Positions 43,083 through 50,665 of a DNA stretch of 64,000 nucleotides are shown piece after piece; the first letter of the stretch is position 1, and each line of letters opens with the position of its first letter. The DNA comes from Kitasatospora aureofaciens. GTDB lineage: Bacteria > Actinomycetota > Actinomycetes > Streptomycetales > Streptomycetaceae. The position numbers and the translations under genes were made by a program. The DNA lies in assembly GCF_001188955.3 (NCBI RefSeq), contig NZ_JPRF03000025.1:51871-115870 (forward strand), given 5' to 3'. The notes beneath the pieces are model-generated. The model worked only from the letters and a program-made list of their open reading frames with translations. It was not told the DNA's origin and searched no databases.

Positions 43083-43098
43083 TGATTCTCGAATATTC
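43083..43098. promoter_or_regulatory. Shared 16-bp motif upstream of the peptide gene
   Basis: TGATTCTCGAATATTC, containing the palindrome GAATATTC, lies 80 bp upstream of the peptide start codon. An identical copy occurs at 44789-44804, upstream of the XRE/DUF6879 operon, in the same orientation relative to the genes. A likely operator for the WhiJ-like regulator encoded between them. Confidence 0.6.
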
Positions 43099-43131
43099 CG
43101 GCAGGAGGCGGGCGCGGTTCGCAGGGATTCT

Positions 43132-43974
43132 TCAGATGGTCCCGAGCGCTCTTCGGCACCGCGTGATGACCCTGTGGGCGTCCGCACCGTAGACGGCCGC
43201 GCCGGCGAGGGTCTCCCACACGCGCAGGTACAGGGCGACGTTTTCGGGTTGGTCGAGCCACAGTTCGGCGTGCCAGTCCTCGACGACGACGAGTCGTTCG
43301 TCATGGATCCAGAAGCCGTTGGCGGGCGGAAGCTTGAGGGGCGCCTCGAACGGGACGATACCGAGAGAGACGGTGTCCAAGCCGATCACGCCACTGAGCC
43401 GATCGAGCTGCGCGGCCATCACGGCGGGCGGGCAGATCAGCGCGCGCAGTGCGGCTTCCCCCATGATGACGTGGTACTTCCTGCCGGGGCGGTACAGGCT
43501 CTCCTGACGCTGGATGCGTGCTCGCACGGCGTCCTCGACATCGCGAGGAGACTGATGGAGATCGACGTAGGCATTGAAAACATGCCGGGCGTAGTCAGCC
43601 GTCTGAAGTATGCCGACGACCATCGCGCTTTCCCAGGCGCGCATGATCGTCGAACGGTCGTGCTCGGCGGTCAGCGTGTCCTGCACGGGCCGGTGCCCGG
43701 CAGCCAACTGCCGCCGCCAGGAACGGGTTCCCGATTCGAACGATCGAAGCCTGGCAGACAGCTCGGCTGCCGCCTCGGGTTGTCCGACGCCAGTGGCCCA
43801 GGCCTTGAGGTCGTCATGGGTGGCAGTCTGTCGGCCGGTTTCCAGTTTGCTGACCTTGGACTGCGCCCAGTCGAGCCGGTCGGCCAGTTGCCGACCAGTG
43901 AGACCACCCTCGGCGCGCAGCTCACGGAGCCGCTGGCCGAGGGCGATTCTGGCCTGCTGGAAGTCGGTGCTCAC
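43132..43974 (-). CDS. XRE-family regulator with DUF5753 (WhiJ/Scr1 type)
   Basis: 280 aa from GTG 43974. HTH (residues about 8-62): ALGQRLRELRAEGGLTGRQLADRLDWAQSKVSKLETGRQTATHDDLKAW, then the DUF5753 part (YARHVFNAYVDLHQSPRDVEDAVRARIQRQESLYRPGRKYHVIMGEAALR...). Such WhiJ-like proteins usually pair with a small DUF397 protein; here none follows, and instead a DUF6879 gene precedes it with a 4-bp overlap. The next gene in the same direction is the peptide/methyltransferase unit, 128 bp on. It likely binds the 16-bp motif at 43083 and 44789. Confidence 0.9.
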   Translation of the reverse strand: MSTDFQQARIALGQRLRELRAEGGLTGRQLADRLDWAQSKVSKLETGRQTATHDDLKAWATGVGQPEAAAELSARLRSFESGTRSWRRQLAAGHRPVQDTLTAEHDRSTIMRAWESAMVVGILQTADYARHVFNAYVDLHQSPRDVEDAVRARIQRQESLYRPGRKYHVIMGEAALRALICPPAVMAAQLDRLSGVIGLDTVSLGIVPFEAPLKLPPANGFWIHDERLVVVEDWHAELWLDQPENVALYLRVWETLAGAAVYGADAHRVITRCRRALGTI

Positions 43975-44723
43975 ATGTCGGACGGTACCTGAGCCCCGAA
44001 CTCGCGGTGCGGGACGGCGTAGTGCCAGGCGGCGTCCCGCTCCTGGCAGGCGCGGGCCACCCGCACCGGATCGGTGATCAGCTCGACGTGGATCAGGTCG
44101 TCGTCGGAGTCGAAGTGCAACAGGGCGATGAAGCGCGAGTCGAACAGCCAGGCGTCCTCCTCCGGGAGGCCCAGCCGCTCGGCGTCGGCGCGCCAGAGGT
44201 AGCGGATGTCCTCACCGACCATCCCATTTCGCTCGGAGTTGTTGAGCAGGTAGCGCTGCCCCGGCGTGGGCGGGTTGTCCATGATCCGCACACGCTCGAA
44301 CCGCTTGCCCAGGGCGGACTGTTCGCGTCGCGAGCGGCACCAGGGGGTCTCCAGGTCCCATTCCGGAGCTTGCCCGGCGGTGAACTGGCGGTAGGTCTCG
44401 CTCTGCTCGTCGGAGCGGTACCGGCGGCGGGTTTCCAGCCGGTAGGCCGTGTGCTGGAAGGTCGTGAAGAGATCCTCGAACTCGTCGAGGCCGATCAGCA
44501 CGGGTTCGCGCTCCGCATCGCGCGGCGCGAAATCGGCGAGGAGTGCGCGCGGTACGGTCACGAATCCTTCGCCGGGCTTGACCTTGCGGAGCTGGGCGAT
44601 CTCGTCGGGATCGGTCACGGCATCCCCCTGCACCACCACGTCCCCGGTCTTCATGTCCTCGTAGAGCGTCGGGCAGTTGTTGTCGTCCGAGTTACTTCCG
44701 ATGTACCGCAGTCGTCGGCTCAT
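43971..44723 (-). CDS. DUF6879 protein with an extra N-terminal domain
   Basis: 250 aa from ATG 44723. Residues about 1-68 (SRRLRYIGSNSDDNNCPTLYEDMKTGDVVVQGDAVTDPDE... ALLADFAP) look like a small beta-rich protein that often occurs as its own gene beside WhiJ-type regulators. Residues about 70-250 are DUF6879: EDLFTTFQHTAYRLETRRRY, GKRFERVRIMDNPPTPGQRYLL, GEDIRYLWRADAERLGLPEEDAWLFDSRFIALLHFD, ACQERDAAWHYAVPHREF. So this appears to be a natural fusion. It overlaps the XRE gene by 4 bp and is therefore its operon partner. Confidence 0.85.
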   Translation of the reverse strand: MSRRLRYIGSNSDDNNCPTLYEDMKTGDVVVQGDAVTDPDEIAQLRKVKPGEGFVTVPRALLADFAPRDAEREPVLIGLDEFEDLFTTFQHTAYRLETRRRYRSDEQSETYRQFTAGQAPEWDLETPWCRSRREQSALGKRFERVRIMDNPPTPGQRYLLNNSERNGMVGEDIRYLWRADAERLGLPEEDAWLFDSRFIALLHFDSDDDLIHVELITDPVRVARACQERDAAWHYAVPHREFGAQVPSDM

Positions 44724-44788
44724 GGCCGCTCCCTTCGCTGTCGGTCAGGCGGAGTCAGGATGCCCTCGAACTCCTTCGGAGCGGGCCA

Positions 44789-44804
44789 TGATTCTCGAAT
44801 ATTC
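44789..44804. promoter_or_regulatory. Shared 16-bp motif upstream of the XRE/DUF6879 operon
   Basis: TGATTCTCGAATATTC, identical to the copy at 43083-43098. It is 66 bp before the DUF6879 start at 44723 and about 95 bp before the divergent DUF6879 gene at 44899, so one site could serve both. Confidence 0.6.
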
Positions 44805-44898
44805 GCCCATGAGGCTTTAGTTGTGTGGCCTGGTGGGCGCGGACGTACTTGGATGGGGTTCCGAGGTCGTGCCGGTTCGCGCCGAAGGAGTCACGTCA

Positions 44899-45450
44899 GT
44901 GCCGGAGTTCGTGCCGCAGCAGAAGATCACCGAGTTCGTCAACGATGGCTTCGAGCACACCGCTTGGCGCTTGGAGACCAGGACCGGTTACCTCTCCGAC
45001 AAGCACATGCCCTCCTACGCCGAGTTCCTGCGGACGGGGGACACAGCAGGTGAGGTCGGGCACCCCTGGTTCGAGACCGTGCGCCGCATGGTCGGCAAGG
45101 GAAAGAGGTTCGAGCGGGTGCGGTTGGTCGACAGCCCGCCGAGGGAGGGGCAGCAGTACCTGCTGGCGTGTGCCCGCACCAACATGGCGGCTGGCGAGGA
45201 CATCAGGTACATGTGGCGTTCGGAAGCCGAAGCAGTCGGTTTGGGTGGGCTGTCGGACTTCTGGCTCTTCGACTCCCGCACAGTCGCGCGATTCCACTTC
45301 GACGGGGAGCGCACGGTTGGCATGGAGCTGATCACCGAGCCGGTAGAGGTTCTCCGGGCTTGCCAGGCCCGTGACGCCACGTGGCACTACGCGACCCGCT
45401 ACTCGGAGTTCAGGGCACGGGTGTCGGAGGAGGCCGCAGGTCGCAGCTGA
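44899..45450 (+). CDS. DUF6879 protein (paralogue of the neighbouring one)
   Basis: 183 aa, start GTG 44899 with GAAGGAG 8 nt upstream (earlier GTG or TTG codons lack a site). The whole protein is DUF6879: ITEFVNDGFEHTAWRLETRTGYLSDKHMPSYAEFL, GKGKRFERVRLVDSPPREGQQYLL, MAAGEDIRYMWRSEAEAVGLGGLSDFWLFDSRTVARFHFDG, VLRACQARDATWHYATRYSEF. It aligns with the C-terminal part of the divergent gene at 43971-44723 over its length. DUF6879 is a regulator-associated family of unknown biochemical role. Confidence 0.85.
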   Translation: MPEFVPQQKITEFVNDGFEHTAWRLETRTGYLSDKHMPSYAEFLRTGDTAGEVGHPWFETVRRMVGKGKRFERVRLVDSPPREGQQYLLACARTNMAAGEDIRYMWRSEAEAVGLGGLSDFWLFDSRTVARFHFDGERTVGMELITEPVEVLRACQARDATWHYATRYSEFRARVSEEAAGRS

Positions 45451-45453
45451 GTA

Positions 45454-45476
45454 GGAAGTCGGCGGGGCCGACTTCC
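45454..45476. terminator. Bidirectional terminator of the GGAAGTCGG family
   Basis: GGAAGTCGGC and GCCGACTTCC around GGG, between convergent DUF6879 and DUF397 genes. Confidence 0.8.
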
Positions 45477-45489
45477 CACTCCGGGGTGC

Positions 45490-45681
45490 TCAGGCGTGGT
45501 GGTCGAATTCGCCGGCCTTGATGCCGTGGAGGAGGTCGGCGAGGGCGGCGGGGGTGGTCCGGAGGATGCGATGGCCCTCATCGGACTCGCGGAGTTCGAC
45601 TGCCCCGCTGGCAGCACGCACCTCCACGCAGTTCTCGGTCGATCCGCTGAATGTGGATTTCTGCCACTCGGTGCCGGTCAC
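45490..45681 (-). CDS. DUF397 protein
   Basis: 63 aa from GTG 45681. Typical pattern EWQKSTFSGSTENCVEVRAASGAVELRESDEGHRILRTTPAALADLLHGIKAGEFD. DUF397 proteins are small acidic partners that bind and neutralise WhiJ-type XRE regulators. It follows the XRE gene at 45692 by 10 bp in the same direction. Confidence 0.92.
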   Translation of the reverse strand: MTGTEWQKSTFSGSTENCVEVRAASGAVELRESDEGHRILRTTPAALADLLHGIKAGEFDHHA

Positions 45682-45691
45682 AATGCGCCTT

Positions 45692-46540
45692 TCACAGGTT
45701 TCGCGCGATCTTGTGAATCAAGTCGCGGGAGTCGCTTTCATTCAGCGCGAGCGCTTCGGTCTGCTCGAAGATCGCTCGATAGCTGGCTAGTTCGCTGGTC
45801 GCATCAAGGTGTTCGGAGTCACGTGAGGACTCTCGCTCGACCGTATCGAGCTCCGGGATGATGCCGAACGCGTAGGTCAGGTTCTCGACAGCGCCAGGGA
45901 ATGTCTCGATGTCGAACGGGACGACGCGGATGGACATCCAAGGCAGCTCGGAATCTTCAAGCAGGGAGCCGAGCTGCTCTTTGAGGATCGGAGTCCCTCC
46001 GAACCGAGTCCAGAGTACTGATTCGTAGATGAAGGCCGTCAGTGGCTTCGGATTGCGGCGCAGATCGGTCTTGCGCTGCATCCTGAACGCAGTTCGCGCC
46101 TCGATCGCGTGTCGAGGGAGCGGAGGGAAGACTCTTCCGAATACGGCCGAGGCGTAGTTGATCGTCTGGCAAGGGCCGGGCATATGAGTGAGAACCCACA
46201 GCATGAGTTCGCGGGAGGTTTTCTCCAGCTCAGCGTTCTCAAGGAAGCCGTCCGGCACCGTGCCGCGATGGTCTTCCCACCAGCCCTTGGAGCGGTCCTG
46301 CACCATGGACTCAAGCGCGCCGATCAGGGGCTCGTTCATGCACTTGCAGGCAGCAGCGAATGAGCGCAGCCGCTCCGGGCTCACGCCGACCTTGGCCGCC
46401 TCTATCTGGCTGACCTGAGTCCTGTCGATGCCGAGGTCTCTGCTGAGGGCTCCGGTCGACAGTCCGGCGGCCTCGCGCATCTTCCGAAGCTCGGTCCCGA
46501 TCCGGCGCTGGCGGAGCGTCGGGTTGAGTCGCGGCGGCAT
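45692..46540 (-). CDS. XRE-family regulator with DUF5753 (WhiJ type, second copy)
   Basis: 282 aa; ATG 46540 has AAGGAAGGAA upstream. HTH: LRQRRIGTELRKMREAAGLSTGALSRDLGIDRTQVSQIEAAKVGVSPERLRSFAAAC, then the DUF5753 region (RHAIEARTAFRMQRKTDLRRNPKPLTAFIYESVLWTRFGG... FPGAVENLTYAFG). A/T content is higher than in neighbouring genes, typical of this rapidly evolving family. It forms an operon with DUF397 and is divergent from a HATPase gene; the palindrome at 46626 lies between. Confidence 0.92.
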   Translation of the reverse strand: MPPRLNPTLRQRRIGTELRKMREAAGLSTGALSRDLGIDRTQVSQIEAAKVGVSPERLRSFAAACKCMNEPLIGALESMVQDRSKGWWEDHRGTVPDGFLENAELEKTSRELMLWVLTHMPGPCQTINYASAVFGRVFPPLPRHAIEARTAFRMQRKTDLRRNPKPLTAFIYESVLWTRFGGTPILKEQLGSLLEDSELPWMSIRVVPFDIETFPGAVENLTYAFGIIPELDTVERESSRDSEHLDATSELASYRAIFEQTEALALNESDSRDLIHKIARNL

Positions 46541-46625
46541 TGGTTCCTTCCTTGCCGATGTGGCCCAAGTCTGCCGCGCCGCCGGGTGCAGGGTCCACTT
46601 GAGAGTGAACCTATCCGATTCTGGG

Positions 46626-46637
46626 ATCACATGTGAT
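46626..46637. promoter_or_regulatory. Perfect 12-bp palindrome in the divergent XRE/HATPase region
   Basis: ATCACATGTGAT, 86 bp before the XRE start and 158 bp before the HATPase start. Probable operator for the adjacent WhiJ-type regulator. Confidence 0.5.
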
Positions 46638-46794
46638 GTCGGTGCGCTATCGTCGTTCCCACATCGATCAGACGGATCGTCAGTAAAGCCTGCTAGCAAG
46701 CACCGCAGAGCAGCTAGGCCCATCTGCCTGGCCTGGCTCACGGCGACGTGTGTCCGCCGGATCCTCCTTCTCAACCACGCCCGGGAGAACTCCC

Positions 46795-47166
46795 ATGCGT
46801 CACCTCAACACGCCCTCCCTCACCCTCGCCAAGCAGTCCCTCCAGGACGCCATGACCCGCCTCGGATGGCCGTCCTCCTCCACCCTCGACGCCGAACTCG
46901 CCCTCGGCGAACTGATCGTGAACGCCTGGCGCCACGCGAACACCCCCGCGCCGGTCGTCCAGATCCTCGCCGTCACCGCCCGTACCGTCCGGGTGGGCGT
47001 CTCCGACGAGAGCCCGGTGCTGCCCGAGTTGCAGTCCCTCGATCTCCTCGCGGAGTCCGGCCGGGGCCTCCAGCTCGTCGCGGCCCTCACCAGTCGCTGG
47101 GGTGTCGACCCCCAGAAGCGTGGCAAGACCATCTGGTTCGAATGCGAGCTGGACGGTGCCGCGTGA
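46795..47166 (+). CDS. HATPase-fold ATP-binding protein (anti-sigma-factor-like)
   Basis: 123 aa; ATG 46795 with GGGAGAA upstream. Small RsbW/SpoIIAB-like ATPase: N box ELALGELIVNAWRHA, D/G1 region VRVGVSDESPV, and G2 SGRGLQLVAALTSRWGV. Proteins of this kind beside WhiJ/DUF397 pairs are common in streptomycetes and are thought to act as anti-sigma or accessory regulators. Overlaps the next small gene by GTGA. Confidence 0.88.
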   Translation: MRHLNTPSLTLAKQSLQDAMTRLGWPSSSTLDAELALGELIVNAWRHANTPAPVVQILAVTARTVRVGVSDESPVLPELQSLDLLAESGRGLQLVAALTSRWGVDPQKRGKTIWFECELDGAA

Positions 47167-47411
47167 ACCGGTACCCCATGAAGCCCACCGACCCCCGCAT
47201 CCGGGCCTACACCGACGACCACATCCGCACGCTCCTCGCCGAACTCCACGAGCGCGGCCGCAAGTTCGGTCTCCTCTTCCCCTCCGCGGACATCGACCAC
47301 ACCCTCGACGGCCGCGTCCTCGTCCGCTTCAACACCGCCCCGGCCTCGACCCTCCTCAACCTCCTCACCCTCCTCCTCGACGCCGACCGCGAGCGCCCGT
47401 GCGATTCCTGA
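47163..47411 (+). CDS. Small protein coupled to the HATPase
   Basis: 82 aa from GTG 47163 (or ATG 47178, MKPTDPRIRAY). Basic helix ... DDHIRTLLAELHERGRKFGLLFPSADIDHTLDGRVLVRFNTAPASTLLNLLTLLLDADRER. Translationally coupled to the HATPase through a GTGA overlap. Family not recognised. Confidence 0.65.
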   Translation: MNRYPMKPTDPRIRAYTDDHIRTLLAELHERGRKFGLLFPSADIDHTLDGRVLVRFNTAPASTLLNLLTLLLDADRERPCDS

Positions 47412-47512
47412 TCGGGGCGGCCTTCGCCTTCCTCCTCGCCCTCGCGTTCGCCACGGTCGCGCTGGGCGTCGTCACCGCCCTCAGGGCCACCCCGCCCGAC
47501 GAGGACGCCTGA
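47399..47512 (+). CDS. Tiny membrane protein
   Basis: 37 aa from GTG 47399: one hydrophobic segment FLIGAAFAFLLALAFATVALGVVTAL followed by RATPPDEDA. It starts 13 bp before the previous gene's stop in another frame, giving a three-gene coupled string behind the HATPase. Too short for certainty. Confidence 0.45.
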   Translation: MRFLIGAAFAFLLALAFATVALGVVTALRATPPDEDA

Positions 47513-47589
47513 GCGCGAACAGCCGAAGAGGGCCGTCACCGCCCCCGGCGATCACGGCCCCCCGCTCCCCGCTGTTCTGCCCGCCCCGC

Positions 47590-47958
47590 TCAGCTCTTCT
47601 TCTCGAATCCCGCCAGCAGGCCGCGCGGGTCGAAGGTCACCCGAATCCGGGCGATCTTCCCGTTCTCCACGTGCATCCAGTTCGCCGTCGGTGCCGGCGG
47701 CGCAACCGTGCTGCACAGCTCGAACCAGGTGATCACCTCGTCCCCCTCCGCGACCCGCACCTTCACGTCGATCTTCTCGAGCACCTGGCCGAGCCCCTTC
47801 AGCCCGCCGAGCGCCTCCTCGATCCCGGACGCCGTGCCCAGGGCCCCGACGAAGTCGACGTCCTCGGCCAGCAGGCCCCGGAGGGTGTCGAAGTCGCCCG
47901 CCTCCCAGGCGGAGAAGTAGGTCTCGGCAAGCTCACGCGCAGTCTTCGTCGTCGTCAT
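47590..47958 (-). CDS. SnoaL-like (NTF2-fold) protein
   Basis: 122 aa. Pattern ELAETYFSAWEAGDFDTLRGLLAEDVDFVGALGTASGIEEALGGLKGLGQVLEKIDVKVRVAEGDEVITWFEL... NWMHVENGKIARIRVTFDPRGLLAGF. A stand-alone polyketide-cyclase-like or stress-associated NTF2 fold; substrate unknown. Followed downstream (minus strand) by nothing co-directional nearby. Confidence 0.88.
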   Translation of the reverse strand: MTTTKTARELAETYFSAWEAGDFDTLRGLLAEDVDFVGALGTASGIEEALGGLKGLGQVLEKIDVKVRVAEGDEVITWFELCSTVAPPAPTANWMHVENGKIARIRVTFDPRGLLAGFEKKS

Positions 47959-48007
47959 GCCTCAATCCTCCGCCTCGACCAATCCATCCGTCCAACACAT
48001 AGATCTG

Positions 48008-48396
48008 ATGCTTGATATCACCACCACTGATGGAAGTGGCGCAGTGTGGCGGCTATCGCCGAACCGCGTCACGGAGGAGGAACAGCAGACCGTGCCCATG
48101 CGGCACGAGGAGGCGCGCATCGAGCGCGAGCCGATCACCGAGGCCAACCGGGGTGCCGCGATGTCCGGCGAAACGATCTCGGAGGCCGAACACGAGGTCA
48201 CACTGCACGCCGAACGGCCGGTCGTGCACACCGAGCCGTCTCGGTGGAACGGGTGCGGCTGGTGACCGAGGAGCACGTCGAGCAGGAGACCGTCTCGGGC
48301 CGGGGGCGCAAGGAGCGCATCGAGGCCAACCTGCCCTCCGAGACGGAACAGCAGATGAGGGGCAAGGGCGTCCGGGGCGAGGACCGTCGTCGGTGA
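48008..48396 (+). pseudogene. DUF2382 (YsnF/AvaK-type) remnant with a frameshift
   Basis: Frame 1 of the remnant reads RVTEEEQQTVPMRHEEARIEREPITEANRGAAMSGETISEAEHEVTLHAERPVVHTE. The frame then breaks at about 48235 and continues in the next frame as SVERVRLVTEEHVEQETVSGRGRKERIEANLPSETE, stop at 48396. Adding one G after GAG (48235) would restore a normal DUF2382 domain (EAVSVERVRL). The usual N-terminal PRC-barrel part is absent. Either a truncated decaying gene or a short gene with one sequencing error; the missing N-terminus favours decay. Confidence 0.65.
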
Positions 48397-48506
48397 CCGT
48401 GCCCTGCCGGGCCGTCGCCGCCGCGGGCGGTGACGACCCGGCCTCTCGGAGCCGTCCGCCGCATCCGCCGGGCTGATCCGCCGGCCGTCGCATATCGTCA
48501 CGGGTC

Positions 48507-49388
48507 ATGGAGATGCACCAGTTGCGCTACTTCGCCGCCGTGGTCGACGAGGGTTCCTTCACCGCCGCCGCGGCCCGGCTGCACGTCAGCCAGTCCGGCA
48601 TCAGCACCCAGGTGGCCAAGTTGGAGCGGGAGTTGGGCCAGATGCTGCTGGAGCGCTCCGGCCGCCGCGTCCGGCTGACCCCGGCCGGCGAGGCCGTCCT
48701 CCCGCTGGCGAAGAGCGCCCTGGCCACGCTGGACGCCATCGAGCACACCGCCGCCGAGTTCGCCGACGCGGTGCGCGGGCGTGTCCGGCTCGGCATGATC
48801 ATGGGCTGCTCGATCCCGCCGTTCCTGGACACCGTGGCGGACCTCGGCCGTACCCACCCCGGCATCGACCTGAGCCTGCACGAGGGGCATTCCGACCTCC
48901 TCCAGGCGCAGGTGCTCTCCGGTTCCCTCGACCTGGCCCTGATCGGCTTCGCGGGCGAGGCCGACCCGGGCCTGGACGTCGACCTCGTCGTGGACGAGCG
49001 GATCGTCGCGGCCGTCCCGGTCGGGCACCCGCTCGACCGCGCGGAGCTGAAGCTCGCCGACCTCCGTTCCGAGAAGGTCCTCTGCCTCTCCCCGGGCACC
49101 GGCCTCAGGGCCGCCTACGAGGACTCCTGCCGCCGGCTCGGCCTCGAACCGCGCGTGGACATCGACGCCAGCTCCCCGCTCGCCCTGCTCCGCCTCGCCG
49201 AGCGCGGCGCCGGCGTCGCCGTGCTCAGCGAATCCTCCGTGGACGGCGCCGGCCTGCGAGCCGTTCCGATCGCCGATGCGGCGACCTACGCCAAACTCGG
49301 CCTGGTCGCCCGGCGCGACCAGCACTCCCCGGCGGTACGGCTGCTGCGTGCCAAGCTCCTTGCGGCGATGGGTGGTTCTGCCAATTGA
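48507..49388 (+). CDS. LysR-family transcriptional regulator
   Basis: 293 aa. HTH at residues 1-60: MHQLRYFAAVVDEGSFTAAAARLHVSQSGISTQVAKLERELGQMLLERSGRRVRLTPAGEAVL, followed by the two-lobe inducer-binding domain (RVRLGMIMGCSIPPFLDTVADLGRTHPGIDLSLHEGHSDLL... LALIGFAGE). No Shine-Dalgarno is clear; TATCGT lies 8 nt before the ATG. It converges on the aldo/keto reductase, so a divergent target gene is not evident. Confidence 0.93.
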   Translation: MEMHQLRYFAAVVDEGSFTAAAARLHVSQSGISTQVAKLERELGQMLLERSGRRVRLTPAGEAVLPLAKSALATLDAIEHTAAEFADAVRGRVRLGMIMGCSIPPFLDTVADLGRTHPGIDLSLHEGHSDLLQAQVLSGSLDLALIGFAGEADPGLDVDLVVDERIVAAVPVGHPLDRAELKLADLRSEKVLCLSPGTGLRAAYEDSCRRLGLEPRVDIDASSPLALLRLAERGAGVAVLSESSVDGAGLRAVPIADAATYAKLGLVARRDQHSPAVRLLRAKLLAAMGGSAN

Positions 49389-49459
49389 CCGAGCTCAGGA
49401 ACAGTCGGTGGACGTCAGCGAAGGCCGAGGACCCGCCGAAGGCCCCGCGGTAGCCCGGA

Positions 49460-50470
49460 CTACCGGGAGCCCGCGACAGGGCGCGACTTGTAGAAGGACT
49501 CCTCCAGGTAGGCGGCCTCGTGCGGCTGGTAGGGCTCCTCCAGGTAGGCGGCCTCGTCTTCGTCGAGTTCGACGTCCACCGCGCCGAGCGCGTCGGCCAA
49601 CTGGGCCGGCTTGGTGACCCCGACGATGGGCGAGGTCACCGTCGGGTTGCGCATGACCCAGGCCAGGGCGACCTGGGCCGGGGACAGACCCCGCTTGCCC
49701 GCGATCTCGTGGACGCGATCGGCCACTGCCTGGTCCTCGTCGCGGTAGAGGATCCTGCCGCCCTCGTCGGTCTCGGCACGGGCCGTGGCGGTGTCCCGGG
49801 CCCGCGTCAGCCTGCCCCGCGCCAGCGGGCTCCACGGGATCACGCCGATGCCCTGGTCGGCGCAGAGCGGGAGCATCTCCCGCTCCGCTTCCCGGTGGAT
49901 GAGGTTGTAGTGGTCCTGCATCGACACGAACCGGGTCCAGCCGTTCAGGTCAGCCAGGTACAGGGCCTTGGTGAACTGCCAGGCGTGCATGGAAGAGGCC
50001 CCGATGTAGCGGACCTTCCCGGACCTGACCGCGTCGTGCAGTGCTTCGAGGGTTTCCTCGATCGGGGTGTCGTAGTCCCAGCGGTGGATCTGGTAGAGGT
50101 CGATGTAGTCGGTCCCCAGTCGCTTCAGGGAGGCGTCGAGCTCGGCGAAGATCGCCTTGCGGGACAGCCCGGCGCCGTTCGGGCCGGGGCGCATCCGCAT
50201 CCAGACCTTGGTGGAGAGAACGACCTCCTCGCGCCGGGTGAAGTCCTTGACCGCCTGGCCGACGATCTCCTCGCTGCTTCCGGCGCTGTACCCGTTGGCC
50301 GTGTCGAGGAAGTTGACGCCGCCCTCGAGGGCCTGCTTGATGATCTCCCGGCTGGCGTCCGCGCCCAGCGACCAGGGCTCGCCGCCCCGGTCCGGCTCGC
50401 CGAAGCTCATGCAGCCGAGGGTGATGGCGGAGACTTCCAGCCCGGTCGTTCCGAGTTTGACGTATCGCAT
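49460..50470 (-). CDS. Aldo/keto reductase
   Basis: 336 aa. AKR pattern: LGTTGLEVSAITLGCMSFGEP, FLDTANGYSAGSSEEIVGQAVKDF (Asp and Tyr of the catalytic set), STKVWM, LGTDYIDLYQIHRWDYDTPIEETLEAL (His), VIPWSPLARGRLT, PIVGVTKPAQLADALGAVDVELDEDE. NADPH-dependent; substrate unknown. The C-terminus has a duplicated AAYLEEPYQPHE/AAYLEES unit from a 36-bp tandem duplication (direct repeats 49499-49521 and 49535-49557), extending the protein by 12 residues. Confidence 0.92.
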   Translation of the reverse strand: MRYVKLGTTGLEVSAITLGCMSFGEPDRGGEPWSLGADASREIIKQALEGGVNFLDTANGYSAGSSEEIVGQAVKDFTRREEVVLSTKVWMRMRPGPNGAGLSRKAIFAELDASLKRLGTDYIDLYQIHRWDYDTPIEETLEALHDAVRSGKVRYIGASSMHAWQFTKALYLADLNGWTRFVSMQDHYNLIHREAEREMLPLCADQGIGVIPWSPLARGRLTRARDTATARAETDEGGRILYRDEDQAVADRVHEIAGKRGLSPAQVALAWVMRNPTVTSPIVGVTKPAQLADALGAVDVELDEDEAAYLEEPYQPHEAAYLEESFYKSRPVAGSR

Positions 50471-50665
50471 GCTTCCGAACCTAGGAGTTGAAGTGCGTTC
50501 TAACGCAAACTCGGAGGCGTGAGGCAGGTGCGCCCCGTCGGGTTTTGACCGTTTCGGCCAGACGTGCCAGAGAACCCGGTAGCAGCGAATGACGACACGT
50601 CAACTCTCGGTCGAGCGCGTGGGGCACTACTCGGGCCCGCGACGGCGCCCCGACCGCGGCACCTC

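Noticed and set aside
47516..47580. Hairpin between the tiny membrane ORF and the SnoaL-like gene as a terminator
   Set aside because: GGGCCGT/ACGGCCC and GAACAG/CTGTTC can pair, but the loop is long and interrupted; too weak to list.
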